From assembly GCA_002366645.1 (NCBI GenBank), contig DFBM01000034.1:1-12129 (forward strand): a stretch of DNA of 12,129 bases. Direction: 5' to 3'. The DNA comes from Rhodobacterales bacterium UBA3080 (GTDB lineage Bacteria; Pseudomonadota; Alphaproteobacteria; Rhodobacterales; Rhodobacteraceae). Position numbers and translations under genes: made by a program. Positions 1-5,444 of this stretch are shown piece after piece (within the stretch, counting starts at the first letter, position 1; every line of letters starts with the position of its first letter). A model generated the notes under the pieces. That model saw only the letters and a list, made by a program, of their open reading frames with translations. It was not told where the DNA came from and searched no databases.

Positions 1-239
1 TTGATGATCAGCCCTGCACTGACCAGCTTTTCGAGCACCGTGCGTATCTGCTTTTCGCTCAGATAGGGGAACAACTCACCAAAAGCCGAGATCGAGTTGT
101 AGGTCCAGTACCGACCGTCGCGATAGTTGCGACGGTTGGCTTGGTTCTTCTCGATCCAGAAGGTGATGTTCTGGAAAACCACCGCTGCGTTCAGGCCAAC
201 CCGCCCGGCGATTTCGGGATCAAAGCTATGGCGGCTCAT
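1..239 (-). CDS. Phage/plasmid-type replication protein, winged-helix N-terminus (partial)
   Basis: An open frame starts at ATG 239-237 and runs off the left edge, giving 79 residues with no stop. It begins MSRHSFDPEIAGRVGLNAAV, followed by aromatic/basic segments (FWIEKNQANRR, GRYWTYNSISAF) and a helix-turn-helix-like stretch (FPYLSEKQIRTVLEKLVSAG) at about residues 59-77. This resembles the N-terminal winged-helix domain of replication-initiation or replisome-organiser proteins in prophages and plasmids of Rhodobacterales; that assignment is from memory of the family, not a search. A GGGGA Shine-Dalgarno sits six bases before the ATG, supporting the start. The catalytic or C-terminal part is outside the window, so the exact function is open. 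The gene lies 155 bp beyond the 3' end of tRNA-Arg, which fits an integrated element extending leftward. Alternatives are a chromosomal HTH regulator or a remnant. Confidence 0.7.
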   Translation of the reverse strand, partial: MSRHSFDPEIAGRVGLNAAVVFQNITFWIEKNQANRRNYRDGRYWTYNSISAFGELFPYLSEKQIRTVLEKLVSAGLII

Positions 240-272
240 GATTGGTCCCCAAATTGCGCAAAGACGTGCGAA

Positions 273-291
273 TTTTGTACAGGTTTTGTAC
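273..291. repeat. Tandem TTTTGTAC repeats, 11-bp period
   Basis: TTTTGTAC occurs at 273-280 and again at 284-291, a direct repeat offset by 11 bp, about one helical turn. It lies 34-52 bp upstream of the start of the leftward replication-type gene. Spacing on one DNA face suggests an operator or a small iteron-like binding site, possibly for that gene's own product. Function is inferred only. Confidence 0.4.
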
Positions 292-339
292 GAGATTTCC
301 GCCGTTTCAGCAGAATTCGGCGCGAAAGCTCTCGGGACT

Positions 340-356
340 TTCTGCAAGCTTCTGCA
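340..356. repeat. Tandem TTCTGCA repeats, 10-bp period
   Basis: TTCTGCA occurs at 340-346 and 350-356, a direct repeat offset by 10 bp, between the tRNA 3' end and the leftward partial gene. It may belong to the same control region as the TTTTGTAC pair. It is short, so chance is possible. Confidence 0.3.
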
Positions 357-394
357 CAAAGCCCTGTAAATAAGTCATATTTTTCAGGTGTTTC

Positions 395-471
395 TGGCGA
401 CCCCGGCAGGATTCGAACCTGCAACCTGCCCCTTAGGAGGGGGCTGCTCTATCCAGCTGAGCTACGGGGCC
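395..471 (-). tRNA. tRNA-Arg (anticodon CCT)
   Basis: This 77-base tRNA is read on the minus strand. The acceptor arms GGCCCCG and CGGGGTC pair with one G-U. The D arm is GCTC/GAGC. The anticodon stem GCCCC/GGGGC encloses the loop CTCCTAA, which gives anticodon CCT and decodes AGG. The T arm is GCAGG-TTCGAAT-CCTGC. The discriminator is G and the terminal CCA is encoded in the DNA. The gene follows the 778-aa flagellar-locus gene at a distance of 101 bp. Its 3' end faces the phage-type gene at 1-239, the usual geometry for an attachment site inside a tRNA. Confidence 0.96.
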
Positions 472-506
472 TTGGCTTAAAATCGCAACCTCAAACCACC
501 TCGCCG

Positions 507-535
507 TTCCTACATTTCGCAGCGCTTGAAATCAA
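507..535 (-). promoter_or_regulatory. Candidate sigma-70 promoter for tRNA-Arg
   Basis: On the minus strand TTGATT (535-530) is followed after 17 bases by TAGGAA (512-507). This would start transcription roughly 30 bases before the tRNA 5' end. The -10 is a weak match, so this is tentative. Confidence 0.27.
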
Positions 536-547
536 CATCCTAGTTAT

Positions 548-572
548 TGATAGCCCGCATTAGCGCCTATCA
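548..572 (-). terminator. Stem-loop just after the 778-aa gene
   Basis: An inverted repeat TGATAG (548-553) / CTATCA (567-572) encloses an inner CGC-ATTA-GCG mini-stem with a small internal loop. It begins directly after the TAA stop of the leftward 778-aa gene. It may mark the end of the motA transcript. No T-run follows on the minus strand, so it is not a canonical intrinsic terminator. Confidence 0.3.
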
Positions 573-2909
573 TTACGGTAATTTCACGATCTCCCGCAGC
601 GCGGAGCTCTCTTGACGGCTGGTATCTAACATTTCCATCGCGGACGACAACGTGAGCGGAGCGGCTTCGGGAGGGGCCGACATGTGTGTCGGAAATATCC
701 GTTCAGAAATTTTGGCAGCTGCAGGGTCGGTTTTTGCTGCAAGAGCCCAATCGCCAGCAAACCAATGAGGTTGAACTTCGAAACCTTCCGAATTGCTCAA
801 CTCCGACAACGCGGCTTCGAAATTTCCGGTGCGCAGAAACGCTTCAACCCTCAGCGGGCGCGGCCTCCTCCCCGATAAATCTGCTAAACTTTTAAGCGCA
901 TCATCGGGCCGAAGCGCGGAAATATGTGCTCGCGCTGTCAAAAGGATCGCGTCGACATTGCCTCGTTGGTATGGCGACTGTAAAATCTCAATCGCAAAGT
1001 CCGGAAGTGCGCCCCTTAATAGTTGTTGCGCTATTTTCAAACGTAACCCGTCCGCTTCCGGGTCGCCCGGGATGTAGTCAAGATAACTATAAACAGTTTC
1101 TGGAAAGGCGGAAAAGATCTCGCCACTTTCTGAAAGGTCGGCCAGTATTTCTTCTGCGGTCTGACGAAACAAACTCGCTTCATTCGGGTCTAACTCGATG
1201 GCATCGAGCAACAAGTCAATCGCATTTCCACCCTGCCCGTGCTTCGCCATCCACAATGCTTCCTGCCGTTTCAACAATGCGCCCTTTTCCGTTCCCTGCC
1301 AGATTTTCGCCGCTGCGCCCAAATCGGTTAACAGGTTTTCGGGGGGCGAAGTTTCATGCGTCAAAGACAGGCTCGCCAGTTGTAGTAGCGCCTCAACGGA
1401 GGTTTCGGAACTGCCAGTGCTCAGGGTTTCAAAAACGTCGGTAGCAGAAGGCTCGTCGTCTTCAATTTGCATCAGCCTACCCACAGCCAGATCATGCGCT
1501 TCACCATGCTCACCCGGGGCCCGCTCCAATATGTCGGCGACCAGCCGCGCCGTATCGTCCAGATTCCTGCCGATCAATGCAGCAACCAAACGCGGTCCTA
1601 AAAGTTTGCGGATGTCGGGCGGCAGTTCGGCGAAAGAAGTCACGATAGATTCGACGCTGCCAGTTTGGCTTTCAACATCGGGGTACTCGCCCACTATCGC
1701 CCATATTCCAGCAATGCCACCGCAACCAACGACCGCCGAAAGCGGTCCCGCTCCCGACAGCGGATAACCATCCACTACGGCCGATATGTCCAGCAGAAGT
1801 GGCGAGTTCGAGATATTTTCGCCATACTCAATCAGATAACTTCTTGCCTCGGCACCAAATCCGTATCGGAGGTACGTCTTCACGAGATCTTCGACTGCGA
1901 GGTAATTTGGTTCATCAAATTCCATCAACATCGCCTCTCTAAACGCCGAGATTTCTTCAGAAAAATTCGTACCGCTACCCCAAGAAGCGATATCTAGTGC
2001 TTCCTCAGTCAGGCAATCGCTACCAGATTGCTTCTCGCTCTGCCCCGCTAAACTTGCATCACGTTCGTACACCGACTGAATAACCAACTGGTTTTCACTT
2101 TCAACCGTAGGCGCAATTGCAGCCGCCGTTTCTTCTAGAATTTTCGGTTGCGCTGGTTCGTTCGCCGGAGGGGGTTTCGGCAACGGTTCGGTCAAATCTA
2201 CCAGACCATAATCAGCGGCAAACGTCAGTTGTTTCAATAGGCTTTCGCGAGCGGCATCGACTGCTTCTTGCAAATTCTCCTGCGAAGGTGATTTTTCCGG
2301 CGTCGTTACGTGAACCGATTGATCTGTCTCCAAATTCGACGGCAATTGATCGGTCTGATGTATCGCTTGCAGTCCGGATTCTGACGGAAAATTAACTGTT
2401 TGTACGCTAGGAATGTAGCGTGGCGCGCTCGGAGTTTTCCACGAAACCTGAGAAGGCGGGCGACCAGCCGAGCTATTCCGGTCTGCCACGTGGAGTTCTG
2501 GCGCACTATGACGGGTCGAACCCGAAGTCGTTTCTGGGTTTTCTGTATCTACAATATCAACGACTATATATTCGTCTCGATATGCAAAGGCCCGCACACT
2601 GCAATCGCAAGCCAGTACCATGGAGACGATTGTTGTATTCTGGCGCGAAAAGCTGCGAATTGCTGCCAATCGGGTTTTGGGTATACGGTCAAACACCGCA
2701 GATACGTCGAAATCCAGATCTTGCGAAGGAAATTGTAGCTCCGCAACTGTCGCATTTGTTTCCAAGTTCCATACCCGATCTGGCGACACCGAAAACGCCA
2801 GTCTCGCGTAGGTTTCGTGTTCACCGGAAACGACGGCAATAGCCTCTGCTGCGCGAAGGCCTAGAGGCGCGAGAACAAATACGGCCAGTAGCCCGGCAAA
2901 CAATCTCAT
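573..2909 (-). CDS. Large exported protein of the flagellar locus, AMIN-like N-terminus plus helical repeats
   Basis: The protein has 778 residues. A Sec signal peptide is clear (MRLFAGLLAVFVLAPLGLRA, cleavage likely near residues 20-23). Residues about 25-122 form alternating beta-like strands (ARLAFSV, AELQFP, YIVVDIVD) around a CDC motif (C101, C103), resembling the AMIN/periplasmic-binding beta domain. Residues about 125-300 are low-complexity, rich in S, P, T, E and Q, so probably an extended linker. Residues about 310-740 are mostly amphipathic helices of TPR/SEL1-like character, for example around GNAIDLLLDAIELDPNEASL. C299 and C396 could form a disulfide. The ATG overlaps the motA stop by 4 bp (ATGA), implying translational coupling to the stator gene. 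The name and function are not known to me. A periplasmic stator-associated or MotC-like role is an inference from signal peptide, position and the MotE-like neighbour. Confidence 0.88.
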   Translation of the reverse strand: MRLFAGLLAVFVLAPLGLRAAEAIAVVSGEHETYARLAFSVSPDRVWNLETNATVAELQFPSQDLDFDVSAVFDRIPKTRLAAIRSFSRQNTTIVSMVLACDCSVRAFAYRDEYIVVDIVDTENPETTSGSTRHSAPELHVADRNSSAGRPPSQVSWKTPSAPRYIPSVQTVNFPSESGLQAIHQTDQLPSNLETDQSVHVTTPEKSPSQENLQEAVDAARESLLKQLTFAADYGLVDLTEPLPKPPPANEPAQPKILEETAAAIAPTVESENQLVIQSVYERDASLAGQSEKQSGSDCLTEEALDIASWGSGTNFSEEISAFREAMLMEFDEPNYLAVEDLVKTYLRYGFGAEARSYLIEYGENISNSPLLLDISAVVDGYPLSGAGPLSAVVGCGGIAGIWAIVGEYPDVESQTGSVESIVTSFAELPPDIRKLLGPRLVAALIGRNLDDTARLVADILERAPGEHGEAHDLAVGRLMQIEDDEPSATDVFETLSTGSSETSVEALLQLASLSLTHETSPPENLLTDLGAAAKIWQGTEKGALLKRQEALWMAKHGQGGNAIDLLLDAIELDPNEASLFRQTAEEILADLSESGEIFSAFPETVYSYLDYIPGDPEADGLRLKIAQQLLRGALPDFAIEILQSPYQRGNVDAILLTARAHISALRPDDALKSLADLSGRRPRPLRVEAFLRTGNFEAALSELSNSEGFEVQPHWFAGDWALAAKTDPAAAKISERIFPTHMSAPPEAAPLTLSSAMEMLDTSRQESSALREIVKLP

Positions 2910-3778
2910 GCAGCGACGGCCTGTTTTGCTTCGCGAAGGGCGGTTTCCAGAGCGTCAAAACTTGGTCGTAGATGCCCCGGCGTGTTCTGCCGTCCCACTT
3001 CGACGCAAATATTGGGGGAATGGCTATAAAGGCTCGCGACCAACACTTCGCGGATTAGATTGTAGAAATTTTGATCTTCTTCGATTACCGCCTGCACTTT
3101 CACCGCAAACGGGGAGACCAGCCCGTAAGCCAGAAACACTCCCAGAAATGTACCCACAAGCGCGCCGCCGATCATTTTGCCCAAAACTTCGGGCGGCTGG
3201 TCAATAGACGCCATGGTCTTGATAACCCCGAGAACCGCCGCAACAATCCCGAGTGCCGGCAGCCCGTCCGCGATTGTACTTAACCCGTGACTGGAATGTA
3301 GGGCGTGCGTCAGGTGAGCCTCGATCCGCTTTTCCAGCACCTCTTCAACCTGATGCGGGTCATCGTAGTTCATTGAAGCCGACCGCAGCGTGTCACAAAT
3401 GAGTTCCACCGCCTCCTTATCCGCCTGAATACGGGGATAAGCACCGAAAACGGATGACTCAGCAGGGTTCTCAATATGAACCTCAATGTCTGCAGGGTTT
3501 TTCCGACCGATCCGGATCAGCGTAAACATAAGGCATAGAAGATCTTGGTAATCTTGCATCTTCCAGTGCGGGCCTTTGAAAACCTTGGTCAGGTCTTTCA
3601 TCGTGTGTTTAATCGTTGGAATGTCATTCCCGATGACAAACGCACCAACAGCGGCGCCGCCGATGATAATCATCTCGTGCGGGAGCGCATACAGCAAAAT
3701 ATCCATATGTCCGCCGGCCAAAATGTATCCGCCGAAAACCATCACAAAAAGGGTGATAATCCCAATAAGTCCGATCAT
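2906..3778 (-). CDS. motA: Flagellar motor stator protein MotA
   Basis: MotA pairs with MotB in the inner membrane to form the ion-conducting stator and pushes on FliG in the C ring. At 290 residues it matches the long proton-type family (E. coli 295). Membrane segments lie at about 1-21, 33-50, 170-190 and 202-224. The cytoplasmic loop has the family hallmark ENPAESSVFGAYPRI (103-117). R89/R92 and E99 are candidates for the charged residues that contact FliG. P174 (GLPALG) and P223 (VSPFA) match the two conserved channel prolines. No motB is adjacent; it must be elsewhere. An 80-bp gap with a CtrA-type box separates it from the upstream MotE-like gene, so it may have its own promoter. The Shine-Dalgarno is weak (GAGATGA before ATG 3778). 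It is coupled by ATGA overlap to the 778-aa gene. Confidence 0.96.
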   Translation of the reverse strand: MIGLIGIITLFVMVFGGYILAGGHMDILLYALPHEMIIIGGAAVGAFVIGNDIPTIKHTMKDLTKVFKGPHWKMQDYQDLLCLMFTLIRIGRKNPADIEVHIENPAESSVFGAYPRIQADKEAVELICDTLRSASMNYDDPHQVEEVLEKRIEAHLTHALHSSHGLSTIADGLPALGIVAAVLGVIKTMASIDQPPEVLGKMIGGALVGTFLGVFLAYGLVSPFAVKVQAVIEEDQNFYNLIREVLVASLYSHSPNICVEVGRQNTPGHLRPSFDALETALREAKQAVAA

Positions 3779-3834
3779 TTATTCATCTCGCGATTCTACT
3801 CCACTACTTTGCCTCGAATATTCTGTGCAGATGG

Positions 3835-3849
3835 TTAATATCTTTCTAA
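3835..3849 (-). promoter_or_regulatory. CtrA-type box upstream of motA
   Basis: On the minus strand the site reads TTAG-N7-TTAA, seven of eight matches to the CtrA consensus TTAA-N7-TTAA. The second half extends to TTAACCAT (3838-3831), the full CtrA half-site. It lies about 57 bp before the motA ATG, in the only sizeable gap of the leftward flagellar arm. CtrA control of flagellar genes is established in alphaproteobacteria; its use here is inferred. Confidence 0.55.
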
Positions 3850-3858
3850 GGCAAACCA

Positions 3859-4431
3859 TTATTCCGTCGGTGCGTTGGCGTTTCTTCCCGCCATCACGAC
3901 GCTAATCGAGTAAGCGGCGTTCGGAGGCATCTCGGACAGGATGCCAGCCGCAGATTCAGGGCGCATTCGCGATAAAAATCCGGCGGCAAAACTAATGTCC
4001 ATGGTTCCGAAAACCTCTGCAGCGTTCTTGGGTTTCATCTTTTCGTAGACCTCGGTTAATTGTTGAAGGTCGTTTTCAGCCGCGCTGTCGGCTATCGCCA
4101 ATGTTCGAGCCAGATTTTGCTCCGCCTGCTCCAGCTTCTCCAACTGCACAGCAATCCGTACCTCGGCTTCGTTTAGAACCTTTTGTCGTGTAGCAATTTC
4201 CTCTTCCTTTCGCGACAATTGTTCCTGCCGATTGCGAATTGACTCAAGCAAGGAGCTGACTTCCGGCGTTGGGACTTCGGTCGGGACCGGCGATACGTGT
4301 TCAGGCTCCGTCGTGGCGAGCTCTTCCGCGATTGCAACACCCCCAGATCCGAGACGAAGCAAAGCCGAGATTGCGAAACAGGCCAAAATCAGTGAAATCG
4401 GCCCGGGAGCTTGTAGTTTCATACTACGCAT
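3859..4431 (-). CDS. MotE/FlbB-like periplasmic coiled-coil protein with MgtE_N-like domain
   Basis: The protein has 190 residues. An N-terminal membrane anchor or uncleaved signal lies at about 11-28 (ISLILACFAISALLRLG). A Pro/Glu-rich spacer follows to about residue 57, then a coiled coil at about 58-118 rich in E, Q and L. A C-terminal segment at about 122-182 (VYEKMKPKNAAEVFGTM and MRPESAAGILSEM) matches the MgtE intracellular-N fold seen in MotE-family proteins. In rhizobia MotE is a periplasmic chaperone for the motor protein MotC; in other bacteria the related FlbB is a stator scaffold. The gene follows the DUF6468-like gene with a 4-bp gap; a GAGGG Shine-Dalgarno within that gene's end favours ATG 4431 over ATG 4422. 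A stator-assembly role is inferred from family and context. Confidence 0.82.
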   Translation of the reverse strand: MRSMKLQAPGPISLILACFAISALLRLGSGGVAIAEELATTEPEHVSPVPTEVPTPEVSSLLESIRNRQEQLSRKEEEIATRQKVLNEAEVRIAVQLEKLEQAEQNLARTLAIADSAAENDLQQLTEVYEKMKPKNAAEVFGTMDISFAAGFLSRMRPESAAGILSEMPPNAAYSISVVMAGRNANAPTE

Positions 4432-4435
4432 CCAA

Positions 4436-4783
4436 CTAACCCTCAGCCATTTTCCGGATTTGATCGCCGGGTTCAGGTTTGCCGGAGACCCGATCCGCTT
4501 CCGAATTCTCGTGGAGAGTCGATAAAAGCAGTTCCAGCCTACCCGCCGCGATTTCAGCGCGCGCGGTCATTCCGACAAGTTCCTTTGTCGAAGCCCCGGT
4601 TACCTGTTTGGCCGCATCAACCGACAATTTCATTCCATCAACCTGTCGGGACAAGGCAGTAATCGCACCGCCGAGCCCGGCGTCGAGATCCGTTAACCGA
4701 CGCACACGGCGGGCCAAAATATAACAGTAAAATATGGCGGCCATCGTCCCGGCCAACAGTAAGCCGTCTGCAATTAAATCCAT
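4436..4783 (-). CDS. Small membrane protein, DUF6468-like, flagellar locus
   Basis: The protein has 115 residues: one membrane segment at about 4-24 (IADGLLLAGTMAAIFYCYIL), then a basic stop-transfer run (ARRVRRL), then a helical, probably coiled-coil region to about residue 92 and a polar tail. The arrangement and the phrase YILARRVRRLTDLDAGLGGAI resemble the DUF6468 family, found between fliL/fliM and the MotE gene in alphaproteobacterial flagellar loci; I recognise this by pattern, not by search. It sits 13 bp after fliL and 4 bp before the MotE-like gene, so it is surely co-transcribed. An AAAGG Shine-Dalgarno lies eight bases before the ATG. The biochemical role is unknown. Confidence 0.78.
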   Translation of the reverse strand: MDLIADGLLLAGTMAAIFYCYILARRVRRLTDLDAGLGGAITALSRQVDGMKLSVDAAKQVTGASTKELVGMTARAEIAAGRLELLLSTLHENSEADRVSGKPEPGDQIRKMAEG

Positions 4784-4796
4784 GAACTTTACCTTT

Positions 4797-5306
4797 CTAG
4801 TTCAGTACAAATTCCGTAATCAGCAAGTCGCGCACCTTCCCGGTGCCGACAACGACTTGCACACGGCGCAACATTTGCGCCCGTAACCGGTTCATCGAGG
4901 CCGGATCCTCCAGTTCATTTTCTGCAATCGCGCGTAGATAGGTGTTCAGGACATCAAGAACCCGCGGTGCAAGATGGCTAACCTCGTCGGCGAACTCCGG
5001 CTCCACTTCCAGATGCGCCCGAAATCGCAAATGGCGCGACGATGCATAGCGGCCAAGTGAAATTACCAGCGGGTCGAGTTCAACAAACACGACGTTTGAA
5101 CTTGCCGGCATGTGCGCTGATTCAATCGGCGCGCCATGAGAATCGACCATAGGCTTCGAATCGCTTTTGGTGGCCGGAAATATTCCGCTGTAGGTTACGA
5201 AAAACCCGACGACACCTAAGGCGAGCGCGCCAAAAAGCCCAAAAAACACGGCTTTCTTGCCCCTTTTTGCGGGGTCGTCGTCAGTTGGCGTTGTGGCCTC
5301 GGTCAT
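4797..5306 (-). CDS. fliL: Flagellar basal body-associated protein FliL
   Basis: FliL is a single-pass inner-membrane protein that surrounds the MotAB stator and supports torque. The 169 residues show a cytosolic charged start (TDDDPAKRGKK), a membrane segment at about 20-41 (VFFGLFGALALGVVGFFVTY), a variable linker, and a periplasmic stomatin/SPFH-like domain from about 72 to the end. Family features are VFVELDPLVISL (74-85), RFRAHLEV (95-102) and the terminal VRDLLITEFVLN. ATG 5306 is preferred; an in-frame TTG at 5309 would add one residue. It heads the leftward operon fliL, DUF6468-like, MotE-like. Its upstream region is shared with divergent fliF and contains a CtrA-type box about 52 bp before the start. 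Confidence 0.93.
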   Translation of the reverse strand: MTEATTPTDDDPAKRGKKAVFFGLFGALALGVVGFFVTYSGIFPATKSDSKPMVDSHGAPIESAHMPASSNVVFVELDPLVISLGRYASSRHLRFRAHLEVEPEFADEVSHLAPRVLDVLNTYLRAIAENELEDPASMNRLRAQMLRRVQVVVGTGKVRDLLITEFVLN

Positions 5307-5357
5307 CAAGAATCCCGTCTGAATTATTTTCTGAAATTCGTTTTAATCCCAATGTTG

Positions 5358-5372
5358 CTAACCAAATGTTAA
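5358..5372 (-). promoter_or_regulatory. CtrA-type box between fliL and fliF
   Basis: On the minus strand the site reads TTAA-CATTTGG-TTAG, seven of eight matches to TTAA-N7-TTAA. It lies 52 bp upstream of fliL and 73 bp upstream of fliF in the divergent flagellar intergenic region, so it could control either or both. I could not identify convincing -10 elements. Confidence 0.5.
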
Positions 5373-5404
5373 GACGCCGCAACGAATGATGAGCCCCAAG
5401 GAAC

Positions 5405-5444
5405 CGTCGCCAGAACGGCGATGAAATAGTGACGGGGACAGTCA
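5405..5444 (+). promoter_or_regulatory. Structured fliF leader with ribosome-binding site
   Basis: A 7-bp hairpin (5405-5411 with 5417-5423, one G-T pair) precedes fliF. A second short inverted repeat TGAC (5430-5433) / GTCA (5441-5444) places the Shine-Dalgarno GGGGA (5434-5438) in its loop, with the TTG start at the stem base. GGGGA is six bases from the TTG and decides the fliF start. A role in translation control is speculative. Confidence 0.35.

Noticed and set aside
141..563. Plus-strand open frame of 140 codons
   Set aside because: It runs antisense through the tRNA-Arg gene and the partial replication-type gene, so it is not a credible protein.
926..1444. Plus-strand open frame of 172 codons
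   Set aside because: It lies wholly opposite the 778-aa minus-strand gene, has an S/R/P-rich composition typical of an antisense shadow, and no family resemblance.
5343..5357. Another possible CtrA box beginning TTAA at 5343
   Set aside because: The second half-site is GTTG, only one of four matches.
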